A stretch of DNA of 64,000 nucleotides from Tomocerus qinae (Eukaryota > Arthropoda > Collembola > Entomobryomorpha > Tomoceridae): contig CM034548.1 of the NCBI GenBank assembly GCA_020055645.1, positions 51,489,359-51,553,358 on the forward strand, written 5' to 3'. Of this stretch, positions 21,641 to 36,300 are shown piece after piece (positions within the stretch are counted from its first letter, which is position 1; each line of letters opens with the position of its first letter). Under the pieces are notes generated by a model. It had not been told where the DNA came from, searched no databases, and saw only the letters and a program-made list of their open reading frames with translations. Position numbers and translations under genes: made by a program.

Positions 21641-24600
21641 GATCATTTTTTAAACTTGTACGAGCCAAAAAGCTTAAAAAATAATTTTCAAGAGTTGAAA
21701 TTCATGATTTAATACTTGTAAGAGCCAAAAAGGATAAAAAATAATTTTCAAGAGTTGGATTTTATGATTAAATACTTATACGAGCAAACAAGCCTAAAAA
21801 TAACATTCAACAGTTTTAATTATTTTTTAACCTTGTACCAGCCAAAAAGCTAAAAAAATAATTTTCAAGAGTTGAAATTCATGATTTAATACTTGTAAGA
21901 GCCAAATAGGATAAAAAATAATTTTCAAGAGTTGAATTTTATGATTAAATACTTATACGAGCAAAAAAGCCTAAAAATAACATTCAACAGTTTTAATTAT
22001 TTTTTAACCTTGTACGAGCCAAAAAGCTTAAAAAACAATATTCAAGAATTGAAATTCATGATTTAATACTTGTACGAGCCGAAAAGATTAAAAATAACAT
22101 TCAACAGCTTTAATTATTTTTTAAACTTGTACGAGGCAAAAAGGATGAAAAATAATTTTCAAGAGTTGAATTTTATGATTAAATACTTATACGAGCAAAA
22201 AAGCCTAAAATTAACATTCAAAAGTTTTAATTATTTTTTAAACTTGTACGAGCCAAAAAGCTTAAAAATAACATTCAACAGTTTTAATTGATCATTTTTT
22301 AAACTTGTACGAGCCAAAAAGCTTTAAAAAAATTTTCAAGAGTTGAATTTTATGATTAAATACTTATACGAGCAAAAAAGCCTAAAAATAACATTCAACA
22401 GTTTTAATTATTTTTTAACCTTGTGCGAGCCAAAAAGCTTAAAAAACAATATTCAAGATTTGAAATTCATGATTTAATACTTGTACGAGCCAAAAAGCTT
22501 AAAAATAACATTCAACAGTTTTAATTATTTTTTAAACTTGTACGAGGCAAAAAGGATGAAAAATAAATTTCAAGAGTTGAATTTTATGATTAAATACTTA
22601 TACGAGCAAAAAAGCCTAAAAATAACATTCAAAAGTTTTATTTATTTTTTAAACTTGTACGAGCCAAAAAGCTTAAAAATAACATTCAACAGTTTTAATT
22701 GATCATTTTTTAAACTTGTACGAGCCAAAAAGCTTAAAAAATAATTTTCAAGAGTTGAAATTCATGATTTAATACTTGTAAGAGCCAAAAAGGATGAAAA
22801 ATAATTTTCAAGAGTTGAATTTTATGATTAAATACTTATACGAGCAAAAAAGCCTAAAAATAACATTCAACAGTTTTAATTATTTTTTAACCTTGTACGA
22901 GCCAAAAAGCTTAAAAAACAATATTCAAGAATTGAAATTCATGATTTAATACTTGTACGAGCCAAAAAGCTTAAAAAGAACATTCAACAGTTTTAATTAT
23001 TTTTTAAACTTGTACGAGGCAAAAAGCTTAAAAAACAATATTCAAGAATTGAAATTCATGATTTAATACTTGTAGGAGCCAAAAAGCTTAAAAATAACAT
23101 TCAACAGCTTTAATTATTTTTTAAACTTGTACGAGGCAAAAAGGATGAAAAATAATTTTCAAGAGTTGAATTTTATGATTAAATACTTATACGAGCAAAA
23201 AAGCCTAAAATTAACATTCAAAAGTTTTAATTATTTTTTAAACTTGTACGAGCCAAAAAGCTTAAAAATAACATTCAACAGTTTTAATTGATCATTTTTT
23301 AAACTTGTGCGAGCCAAAAAGCTTAAAAAACAATTTTCAAGAATTGAAATTCATGATTTTATACTTGTACGAGCCAAAAAGGATGAAAAATAATTTTCAA
23401 GAGTTGAATTTTATGATTAATTACTTATACGAGCAAAAAAGCCTAAAAATAACATTCAAAAGTTTTATTTATTTTTTAAACTTGTACGAGCCAAAAAGCT
23501 TAAAAATAACATTCAACAGTTTTAATTGATCATTTTTTAAACTTGTACGAGCCAAAAAGCTTAAAAATTAATTTTCAAGAGTTGAAATTCATGATTTAAT
23601 ACTTGTAAGAGCCAAAAAGGATAAAAAATAATTTTCAAGAGTTGGATTTTATGATTAAATACTTATACGAGCAAACAATCCTAAAAATAACATTCAACAG
23701 TTTTAATTATTTTTTAACCTTGTACCAGCCAAAAAGCTAAAAAAATAATTTTCAAGAGTTGAAATTCATGATTTAATACTTGTAAGAGCCAAATAGGATA
23801 AAAAATAATTTTCAAGAGTTGAATTTTATGATTAAATACTTATACGAGCAAAAAAGCCTAAAAATAACATTCAACAGTTTTAATTATTTTTTAACCTTGT
23901 ACGAGCCAAAAAGCTTAAAAAACAATATTCAAGAATTGAAATTCATGATTTAATACTTGTACGAGCCAAAAAGATTAAAAATAACATTCAACAGCTTTAA
24001 TTATTTTTTAAACTTGTACGAGGCAAAAAGGATGAAAAATAATTTTCAAGAGTTGAATTTTATGATTAAATACTTATACGAGCAAAAAAGCCTAAAATTA
24101 ACATTCAAAAGTTTTAATTATTTTTTAAACTTGTACGAGCCAAAAAGCTTAAAAATAACATTCAACAGTTTTAATTGATCATTTTTTAAACTTGTACGAG
24201 CCAAAAAGCTTTAAAAAAATTTTCAAGAGTTGAATTTTATGATTAAATACTTATACGAGCAAAAAAGCCTAAAAATAACATTCAACAGTTTTAATTATTT
24301 TTTAACCTTGTGCGAGCCAAAAAGCTTAAAAAACAATATTCAAGATTTGAAATTCATGATTTAATACTTGTACGAGCCAAAAAGCTTAAAAATAACATTC
24401 AACAGTTTTAATTATTTTTTAAACTTGTACGAGGCAAAAAGGATGAAAAATAAATTTCAAGAGTTGAATTTTATGATTAAATACTTATACGAGCAAAAAA
24501 GCCTAAAAATAACATTCAAAAGTTTTATTTATTTTTTAAACTTGTACGAGCCAAAAAGCTTAAAAATAACATTCAACAGTTTTAATTGATCATTTTTTAA

Positions 24601-27301
24601 ACTTGTACGAGCCAAAAAGCTTAAAAAATAATTTTCAAGAGTTGAAATTCATGATTTAATACTTGTAAGAGCCAAAAAGGATGAAAAATAATTTTCAAGA
24701 GTTGAATTTTATGATTAAATACTTATACGAGCAAAAAAGCCTAAAAATAACATTCAACAGTTTTAATTATTTTTTAACCTTGTACGAGCCAAAAAGCTTA
24801 AAAAACAATATTCAAGAATTGAAATTCATGATTTAATACTTGTACGAGCCAAAAAGCTTAAAAAGAACATTCAACAGTTTTAATTATTTTTTAAACTTGT
24901 ACGAGGCAAAAAGCTTAAAAACAATATTCAAGAATTGAAATTCATGATTTAATACTTGTAGGAGCCAAAAAGCTTAAAAATAACATTCAACAGCTTTAAT
25001 TATTTTTTAAACTTGTACGAGGCAAAAAGGATGAAAAATAATTTTCAAGAGTTGAATTTTATGATTAAATACTTATACGAGCAAAAAAGCCTAAAATTAA
25101 CATTCAAAAGTTTTAATTATTTTTTAAACTTGTACGAGCCAAAAAGCTTAAAAATAACATTCAACAGTTTTAATTGATCATTTTTTAAACTTGTGCGAGC
25201 CAAAAAGCTTAAAAAACAATTTTCAAGAATTGAAATTCATGATTTTATACTTGTACGAGCCAAAAAGGATGAAAAATAATTTTCAAGAGTTGAATTTTAT
25301 GATTAAATACTTATACGAGCAAAAAAGCCTAAAAATAACATTCAAAAGTTTTATTTATTTTTTAAACTTGTACGAGCCAAAAAGCTTAAAAATAACATTC
25401 AACAGTTTTAATTGATCATTTTTTAAACTTGTACGAGCCAAAAAGCTTAAAAATTAATTTTCAAGAGTTGAAATTCATGATTTAATACTTGTAAGAGCCA
25501 AAAAGGATAAAAAATAATTTTCAAGAGTTGGATTTTATGATTAAATACTTATACGAGCAAACAATCCTAAAAATAACATTCAACAGTTTTAATTATTTTT
25601 TAACCTTGTACCAGCCAAAAAGCTAAAAAAATAATTTTCAAGAGTTGAAATTCATGATTTAATACTTGTAAGTGCCAAATAGGATAAAAAATAATTTTCA
25701 AGAGTTGAATTTTATGATTAAATACTTATACGAGCAAAAAAGCCTAAAAATAACATTCAACAGTTTTAATTATTTTTTAACCTTGTACGAGCCAAAAAGC
25801 TTAAAAAACAATATTCAAGAATTGAAATTCATGATTTAATACTTGTACGAGCCAAAAAGATTAAAAATAACATTCAACAGCTTTAATTATTTTTTAAACT
25901 TGTACGAGGCAAAAAGGATGAAAAATAATTTTCAAGAGTTGAATTTTATGATTAAATACTTATACGAGCAAAAAAAGCCTAAAATTAACATTCAAAAGTT
26001 TTAATTATTTTTTAAACTTGTACGAGCCAAAAAGCTTAAAAATAACATTCAACAGTTTTAATTGATCATTTTTTAAACTTGTACGAGCCAAAAAGCTTTA
26101 AAAAAATTTTCAAGAGTTGAATTTTATGATTAAATACTTATACGAGCAAAAAAGCCTAAAAATAACATTCAACAGTTTTAATTATTTTTTAACCTTGTGC
26201 GAGCCAAAAAGCTTAAAAAACAATATTCAAGATTTGAAATTCATGATTTAATACTTGTACGAGCCAAAAAGCTTAAAAATAACATTCAACAGTTTTAATT
26301 ATTTTTTAAACTTGTACGAGGCAAAAAGGATGAAAAATAAATTTCAAGAGTTGAATTTTATGATTAAATACTTATACGAGCAAAAAAGCCTAAAAATAAC
26401 ATTCAAAAGTTTTATTTATTTTTTAAACTTGTACGAGCCAAAAAGCTTAAAAATAACATTCAACAGTTTTAATTGATCATTTTTTAAACTTGTACGAGCC
26501 AAAAAGCTTAAAAAATAATTTTCAAGAGTTGAAATTCATGATTTAATACTTGTAAGAGCCAAAAAGGATGAAAAATAATTTTCAAGAGTTGAATTTTATG
26601 ATTAAATACTTATACGAGCAAAAAAGCCTAAAAATAACATTCAACAGTTTTAATTATTTTTTAACCTTGTACGAGCCAAAAAGCTTAAAAAACAATATTC
26701 AAGAATTGAAATTCATGATTTAATACTTGTACGAGCCAAAAAGCTTAAAAAGAACATTCAACAGTTTTAATTATTTTTTAAACTTGTACGAGGCAAAAAG
26801 CTTAAAAAACAATATTCAAGAATTGAAATTCATGATTTAATACTTGTAGGAGCCAAAAAGCTTAAAAATAACATTCAACAGCTTTAATTATTTTTTAAAC
26901 TTGTACGAGGCAAAAAGGATGAAAAATAATTTTCAAGAGTTGAATTTTATGATTAAATACTTATACGAGCAAAAAAGCCTAAAATTAACATTCAAAAGTT
27001 TTAATTATTTTTTAAACTTGTACGAGCCAAAAAGCTTAAAAATAACATTCAACAGTTTTAATTGATCATTTTTTAAACTTGTGCGAGCCAAAAAGCTTAA
27101 AAAACAATTTTCAAGAATTGAAATTCATGATTTTATACTAGTACGAGCCATAAAGGATGAAAAATAATTTTCAAGAGTTGAATTTTATGATTAAATACTT
27201 ATACGAGCAAAAAAGCCTAAAAATAACATTCAAAAGTTTTATTTATTTTTTAAACTTGTACGAGCCAAAAAGCTTAAAAATAACATTCAACAGTTTTAAT
27301 T
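21641..27301 (+). repeat. Satellite A, three 1,887-bp HOR copies
   Basis: GATCAT anchors recur with the interval pattern 649, 411, 589, 238 bp. Copies are 21641-23527 (1,887 bp), 23528-25413 (1,886) and 25414-27301 (1,888). The one-base differences come from A-run length changes (for example near 24915 and 25970). Markers include the gtaggagcc monomer, the gtgcgagcc monomers and the caaacaatcc variant. A shorter forerunner (about 1,061 bp, lacking the last two intervals) lies just left at about 20,580-21,640. No gene seen. Confidence 0.88.
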
Positions 27302-30300
27302 GATCATTTTTTAAACTTGTACGAGCCAAAAAGCTTAAAAAATAATAGTCAAGAGTTGAAATTCATGATTTAATACTTGTAAGAGCCAAAAAGGATAAAA
27401 AATAATTTTCAAGAGTTGAATTTTATGATTAAATACTTATACGAGCAAAAAAGCCTAAAAATAACATTCAACAGTTTTAATTATTTTTTAACCTTGTACG
27501 AGCCAAAAAGCTTAAAAAACAATATTCAAGAATTGAAATTCATGATTTAATACTTGTACGAGCCAAAAAGCTTAAAAATAACATTCAACAGTTTTAATTA
27601 TTTTTTAAACTTGTAAGACACAAAATGGATGAAAAATAATTTTCAAGAGTTGAATTTTATGATTAAATACTTATACGAGCAAAAAAGCCTAAAAATAACA
27701 TTCAACAGTTTTAATTATTTTTTAACCTTGTACGAGCCAAAAAGCTTAAAAAACAATATTCAAGAATTGAAATTCATGATTTAATACTTGTACGAGCCAA
27801 AAAGCTTAAAAATAACATTCAACAGCTTTAATTATTTTTTAAACTTGTACGAGGCAAAAAGGATGAAAAATAATTTTCAAGAGTTGAATTTTATGATTAA
27901 ATACTTATACGAGCAAAAAAGCCTAAAATTAACATTCAAAAGTTTTAATTATTTTTTAAACTTGTACGAGCCAAAAAGCTTAAAAATAACATTCAACAGT
28001 TTTAATTGATCATTTTTTAAACTTGTACGAGCCAAAAAGCTTTAAAAAAAATTTTCAAGAATTGAAATTCATGATTTAATACTTGTACGAGCCAAAAAGC
28101 TTAAAAATAACATTCAACAGTTTTAATTATTTTTTAACCTTGTACGAGCCAAAAAGCTTAAAAAACAATATTCAAGAATTGAAATTCATGATTTAATACT
28201 TGTACGAGCCAAAAAGCTTAAAAATAACATTCAACAGCTTTAATTATTTTTTAAACTTGTACGAGGCAAAAAGGATGAAAAATAATTTTCAGGAGTTGAA
28301 TTTTATGATTAAATACTTATACGAGCAAAAAAGCCTAAAATTAACATTCAAAAGTTTTAATTATTTTTTAAACTTGTACGAGCCAAAAAGCTTAAAAATA
28401 ACATTCAACAGTTTTAATTGATCATTTTTTAAACTTGTACGAGCCAAAAAGCTTTAAAAAAAAATTTTCAAGAATTGAAATTCATGATTTAATACTTGTA
28501 CGAGCCAAAAAGCTTAAAAGTAACATTCAACAGTTTTAATTATTTTTTAACCTTGTACGAGGCAAAAAGCTTAAAAAATAATTTTCAAGAATTGAAATTC
28601 ATGATTTAATACTTGTAAGAGCCAAAAAGGATGAAAAATAATTTTCAAGAGTTGAATTTTATGATTAAATACTTATAATAGCAAAAAAGCCTAAAAATAA
28701 CATTCAACAGTTTTAATTATTTTTTAACCTTGTACGAGCCAAAAAGCTTAAAAAACAATATTCATGAATTGAAATTCATGATTTAATACTTGTACGAGCC
28801 AAAAAGCATAAAAATAACATTCAACAGTTTTAATTATTTTTTAAACTTGTAAGAGCCAAAAAGGATGAAAAATAATTTTCAAGAGTTGAATTTTATGATT
28901 AAATACTTATACGAGCAAAAAAGCCTAAAAATAACATTCAAAAGTTTTATTTATTTTTTAAACTTGTACGAGCCAAAAAGCTTAAAAATAACATTCAACA
29001 GTTTTAATTGATCATTTTTTAAACTTGTACGAGCCAAAAAGCTTAAAAATTAATTTTCAAGAGTTGAAATTCATGATTTAATACTTGTAAGAGCCAAAAA
29101 GGATAAAAAATAATTTTCAAGAGTTGGATTTTATGATTAAATACTTATACGAGCAAACAAGCCTAAAAATAACATTCAACAGTTTTAATTATTTTTTAAC
29201 CTTGTACCAGCCAAAAAGCTAAAAAAATAATTTTCAAGAGTTGAAATTCATGATTTAATACTTGTAAGAGCCAAATAGGATAAAAAATAATTTTCAAGAG
29301 TTGAATTTTATGATTAAATACTTATACGAGCAAAAAAGCCTAAAAATAACATTCAACAGTTTTAATTATTTTTTAAACTTGTACGAGCCAAAAAGCTTAA
29401 AAATAACATTCAACAGTTTTAATTGATCATTTTTTAAACTTGTACGAGCCAAAAAGCTTTAAAAAAAATTTTCAAGAGTTGAATTTTATGATTAAATACT
29501 TATACGAGCAAAAAAGCCTAAAAATAACATTCAACAGTTTTAATTATTTTTTAACCTTGTGCGAGCCAAAAAGCTTAAAAAACAATATTCAAGATTTGAA
29601 ATTCATGATTTAATACTTGTACGAGCCAAAAAGCTTAAAAATAACATTCAACAGTTTTAATTATTTTTTAAACTTGTACGAGGCAAAAAGGATGAAAAAT
29701 AAATTTCAAGAGTTGAATTTTATGATTAAATACTTATACGAGCAAAAAAGCCTAAAATTAACATTCAAAAGTTTTAATTATTTTTTAAACTTGTACGAGC
29801 CAAAAAGCTTAAAAATAACATTCAACAGTTTTAATTGATCATTTTTTAAACTTGTGCGAGCCAAAAAGCTTAAAAAACAATTTTCAAGAATTGAAATTCA
29901 TGATTTTATACTTGTACGAGCCAAAAAGGATGAAAAATAATTTTCAAGAGTTGAATTTTATGATTAAATACTTATACGAGCAAAAAAGCCTAAAAATAAC
30001 ATTCAAAAGTTTTATTTATTTTTTAAACTTGTACGAGCCAAAAAGCTTAAAAATAACATTCAACAGTTTTAATTGATCATTTTTTAAACTTGTACGAGCC
30101 AAAAAGCTTAAAAAATAATAGTCAAGAGTTGAAATTCATGATTTAATACTTGTAAGAGCCAAAAAGGATAAAAAATAATTTTCAAGAGTTGAATTTTATG
30201 ATTAAATACTTATACGAGCAAAAAAGCCTAAAAATAACATTCAACAGTTTTAATTATTTTTTAACCTTGTACGAGCCAAAAAGCTTAAAAAACAATATTC

Positions 30301-33300
30301 AAGAATTGAAATTCATGATTTAATACTTGTACGAGCCAAAAAGCTTAAAAATAACATTCAACAGTTTTAATTATTTTTTAAACTTGTAAGACACAAAATG
30401 GATGAAAAATAATTTTCAAGAGTTGAATTTTATGATTAAATACTTATACGAGCAAAAAAGCCTAAAAATAACATTCAACAGTTTTAATTATTTTTTAACC
30501 TTGTACGAGCCAAAAAGCTTAAAAAACAATATTCAAGAATTGAAATTCATGATTTAATACTTGTACGAGCCAAAAAGCATAAAAATAACATTCAACAGTT
30601 TTAATTATTTTTTAAACTTGTAAGAGCCAAAAAGGATGAAAAATAATTTTCAAGAGTTGAATTTTATGATTAAATACTTATACGAGCAAAAAAGCCTAAA
30701 AATAACATTCAAAAGTTTTATTTATTTTTTAAACTTGTACGAGCCAAAAAGCTTAAAAATAACATTCAACAGTTTTAATTGATCATTTTTTAAACTTGTA
30801 CGAGCCAAAAAGCTTAAAAAATAATAGTCAAGAGTTGAAATTCATGATTTATTACTTGTAAGAGCCAAAAAGGATAAAAAATAATTTTCAAGAGTTGAAT
30901 TTTATGATTAAATACTTATACGAGCAAAAAAGCCTAAAAATAACATTCAACAGTTTTAATTATTTTTTAACCTTGTACGAGCCAAAAAGCTTAAAAAACA
31001 ATATTCAAGAATTGAAATTCATGATTTAATACTTGTACGAGCCAAAAAGCTTAAAAATAACATTCAACAGTTTTAATTATTTTTTAAACTTGTAAGACAC
31101 AAAATGGATGAAAAATAATTTTCAAGAGTTGAATTTTATGATTAAATACTTATACGAGCAAAAAAGCCTAAAAATAACATTCAACAGTTTTAATTATTTT
31201 TTAACCTTGTACGAGCCAAAAAGCTTAAAAAACAATATTCAAGAATTGAAATTCATGATTTAATACTTGTACGAGCCAAAAAGCTTAAAAATAACATTCA
31301 ACAGCTTTAATTATTTTTTAAACTTGTACGAGGCAAAAAGCTTAAAAATAACATTCAACAGTTTTAATTGATCATTTTTTAAACTTGTGCGAGCCAAAAA
31401 GCTTAAAAATAACATTCAACAGCTTTAATTATTTTTTAAACTTGTACGAGGCAAAAAGGATGAAAAATAATTTTCAAGAGTTGAATTTTATGATTAAATA
31501 CTTATACGAGCAAAAAAGCCTAAAATTAACATTCAAAAGTTTTAATTATTTTTTAAACTTGTACGAGCCAAAAAGCTTAAAAATAACATTCAACAGTTTT
31601 AATTGATCATTTTTTAAACTTGTACGAGCCAAAAAGCTTTAAAAAAAATTTTCAAGAATTGAAATTCATGATTTAATACTTGTACGAGCCAAAAAGCTTA
31701 AAAGTAACATTCAACAGTTTTAATTATTTTTTAACCTTGTACGAGGCAAAAAGCTTAAAAAATAATTTTCAAGAATTGAAATTCATGATTTAATACTTGT
31801 AAGAGCCAAAAAGGATGAAAAATAATTTTCAAGAGTTGAATTTTATGATTAAATACTTATAATAGCAAAAAAGCCTAAAAATAACATTCAACAGTTTTAA
31901 TTATTTTTTAACCTTGTACGAGCCAAAAAGCTTAAAAAACAATATTCAAGAATTGAAATTCATGATTTAATACTTGTACGAGCCAAAAAGCATAAAAATA
32001 ACATTCAACAGTTTTAATTATTTTTTAAACTTGTAAGAGCCAAAAAGGATGAAAAATAATTTTCAAGAGTTGAATTTTATGATTAAATACTTATACGAGC
32101 AAAAAAGCCTAAAAATAACATTCAAAAGTTTTATTTATTTTTTAAACTTGTACGAGCCAAAAAGCTTAAAAATAACATTCAACAGTTTTAATTGATCATT
32201 TTTTAAACTTGTACGAGCCAAAAAGCTTAAAAATTAATTTTCAAGAGTTGAAATTCATGATTTAATACTTGTAAGAGCCAAAAAGGATAAAAAATAATTT
32301 TCAAGAGTTGGATTTTATGATTAAATACTTATACGAGCAAACAAGCCTAAAAATAACATTCAACAGTTTTAATTATTTTTTAACCTTGTACCAGCCAAAA
32401 AGCTTAAAAAATAATTTTCAAGAGTTGAAATTCATGATTTAATACTTGTAAGAGCCAAAAAGGATAAAAAATAATTTTCAAGAGTTGAATTTTATGATTA
32501 AATACTTATACGAGCAAAAAAGCCTAAAAATAACATTCAACAGTTTTAATTATTTTTAAACCTTGTACGAGCCAAAAAGCTTAAAAATAACATTCAACAG
32601 TTTTAATTGGTCATTTTTTAAACTTGTACGAGCCAAAAAGCTTAAAAAATAATTTTCAAGAGTTGAATTTTATGATTAAATACTTATACGAGCAAAAAAG
32701 CCTAAAAATAACATTCAACAGTTTTAATTATTTTTTAACCTTGTACGAGCCAAAAAGCTTAAAAAACAATATTCAAGAATTGAAATTCATGATTTAATAC
32801 TTGTACGAGCCAAAAAGCTTAAAAATAACATTCAACAGTTTTAATTATTTTTTAAACTTGTACGAGGCAAAAAGGATGAAAAATAATTTTCAAGAGTTGA
32901 ATTTTATGATTAAATACTTATACGAGCAAAAAAGCCTAAAAATAACATTCAAAAGTTTTAATTATTTTTTAAACTTGTACGAGCCAAAAAGCTTAAAAAT
33001 AACATTCAACAGTTTAAATTCATGATTTTTTAAACTTGTACGAGCCAAAAAGCTTAAAAAACAATTTTCAAGAATTGAAATTCATGATTTTATACTTGTA
33101 CGAGCCAAAAAGGATGAAAAATAATTTTCAAGAGTTGAATTTTATGATTAAATACTTATACGAGCAAAAAAGCCTAAAAATAACATTCAAAAGTTTTATT
33201 TATTTTTTAAACTTGTACGAGCCAAAAAGCTTAAAAATAACATTCAACAGTTTTAATTGATCATTTTTTAAACTTGTACGAGCCAAAAAGCTTAAAAAAT

Positions 33301-36300
33301 AATAGTCAAGAGTTGAAATTCATGATTTAATACTTGTAAGAGCCAAAAAGGATAAAAAATAATTTTCAAGAGTTGAATTTTATGATTAAATACTTATACG
33401 AGCAAAAAAGCCTAAAAATAACATTCAACAGTTTTAATTATTTTTTAACCTTGTACGAGCCAAAAAGCTTAAAAAACAATATTCAAGAATTGAAATTCAT
33501 GATTTAATACTTGTACGAGCCAAAAAGCTTAAAAGTAACATTCAACAGTTTTAATTATTTTTTAACCTTGTACGAGGCAAAAAGCTTAAAAAATAATTTT
33601 CAAGAGTTGAAATTCATGATTTAATACTTGTAAGAGCCAAAAAGGATGAAAAATAATTTTCAAGAGTTGAATTTTATGATTAAATACTTATACGAGCAAA
33701 AAAGCCTAAAAATAACATTCAACAGTTTTAATTATTTTTTAACCTTGTACGAGCCAAAAAGCTTAAAAAACAATATTCAAGAATTGAAATTCATGATTTA
33801 ATACTTGTACGAGCCAAAAAGCATAAAAATAACATTCAACAGTTTTAATTATTTTTTAAACTTGTAAGACACAAAATGGATGAAAAATAATTTTCAAGAG
33901 TTGAATTTTATGATTAAATACTTATACGAGCAAAAAAGCCTAAAAATAACATTCAACAGTTTTAATTATTTTTTAACCTTGTACGAGCCAAAAAGCTTAA
34001 AAAACAATATTCAAGAATTGAAATTCATGATTTAATACTTGTACGAGCCAAAAAGCATAAAAATAACATTCAACAGTTTTAATTATTTTTTAAACTTGTA
34101 AGAGCCAAAAAGGATGAAAAATAATTTTCAAGAGTTGAATTTTATGATTAAATACTTATACGAGCAAAAAAGCCTAAAAATAACATTCAAAAGTTTTATT
34201 TATTTTTTAAACTTGTACGAGCCAAAAAGCTTAAAAATAACATTCAACAGTTTTAATTGATCATTTTTTAAACTTGTACGAGCCAAAAAGCTTAAAAAAT
34301 AATAGTCAAGAGTTGAAATTCATGATTTATTACTTGTAAGAGCCAAAAAGGATAAAAAATAATTTTCAAGAGTTGAATTTTATGATTAAATACTTATACG
34401 AGCAAAAAAGCCTAAAAATAACATTCAACAGTTTTAATTATTTTTTAACCTTGTACGAGCCAAAAAGCTTAAAAAACAATATTCAAGAATTGAAATTCAT
34501 GATTTAATACTTGTACGAGCCAAAAAGCTTAAAAATAACATTCAACAGTTTTAATTATTTTTTAAACTTGTAAGACACAAAATGGATGAAAAATAATTTT
34601 CAAGAGTTGAATTTTATGATTAAATACTTATACGAGCAAAAAAGCCTAAAAATAACATTCAACAGTTTTAATTATTTTTTAACCTTGTACGAGCCAAAAA
34701 GCTTAAAAAACAATATTCAAGAATTGAAATTCATGATTTAATACTTGTACGAGCCAAAAAGCTTAAAAATAACATTCAACAGCTTTAATTATTTTTTAAA
34801 CTTGTACGAGGCAAAAAGGATGAAAAATAATTTTCAAGAGTTGAATTTTATGATTAAATACTTATACGAGCAAAAAAGCCTAAAATTAACATTCAAAAGT
34901 TTTAATTATTTTTTAAACTTGTACGAGCCAAAAAGCTTAAAAATAACATTCAACAGTTTTAATTGATCATTTTTTAAACTTGTACGAGCCAAAAAGCTTT
35001 AAAAAAAATTTTCAAGAATTGAAATTCATGATTTAATACTTGTACGAGCCAAAAAGCTTAAAAATAACATTCAACAGTTTTAATTATTTTTTAACCTTGT
35101 ACGAGCCAAAAAGCTTAAAAAACAATATTCAAGAATTGAAATTCATGATTTAATACTTGTACGAGCCAAAAAGCTTAAAAATAACATTCAACAGCTTTAA
35201 TTATTTTTTAAACTTGTACGAGGCAAAAAGGATGAAAAATAATTTTCAGGAGTTGAATTTTATGATTAAATACTTATACGAGCAAAAAAGCCTAAAATTA
35301 ACATTCAAAAGTTTTAATTATTTTTTAAACTTGTACGAGCCAAAAAGCTTAAAAATAACATTCAACAGTTTTAATTGATCATTTTTTAAACTTGTACGAG
35401 CCAAAAAGCTTTAAAAAAAAATTTTCAAGAATTGAAATTCATGATTTAATACTTGTACGAGCCAAAAAGCTTAAAAGTAACATTCAACAGTTTTAATTAT
35501 TTTTTAACCTTGTACGAGGCAAAAAGCTTAAAAAATAATTTTCAAGAATTGAAATTCATGATTTAATACTTGTAAGAGCCAAAAAGGATGAAAAATAATT
35601 TTCAAGAGTTGAATTTTATGATTAAATACTTATAATAGCAAAAAAGCCTAAAAATAACATTCAACAGTTTTAATTATTTTTTAACCTTGTACGAGCCAAA
35701 AAGCTTAAAAAACAATATTCAAGAATTGAAATTCATGATTTAATACTTGTACGAGCCAAAAAGCATAAAAATAACATTCAACAGTTTTAATTATTTTTTA
35801 AACTTGTAAGAGCCAAAAAGGATGAAAAATAATTTTCAAGAGTTGAATTTTATGATTAAATACTTATACGAGCAAAAAAGCCTAAAAATAACATTCAAAA
35901 GTTTTATTTATTTTTTAAACTTGTACGAGCCAAAAAGCTTAAAAATAACATTCAACAGTTTTAATTGATCATTTTTTAAACTTGTAAGAGCCAAAAAGCT
36001 TAAAAATTAATTTTCAAGAGTTGAAATTCATGATTTAATACTTGTAAGAGCCAAAAAGGATAAAAAATAATTTTCAAGAGTTGGATTTTATGATTAAATA
36101 CTTATACGAGCAAACAAGCCTAAAAATAACATTCAACAGTTTTAATTATTTTTTAACCTTGTACCAGCCAAAAAGCTAAAAAAATAATTTTCAAGAGTTG
36201 AAATTCATGATTTAATAATTGTAAGAGCCAAATAGGATAAAAAATAATTTTCAAGAGTTGAATTTTATGATTAAATACTTATACGAGCAAAAAAGCCTAA

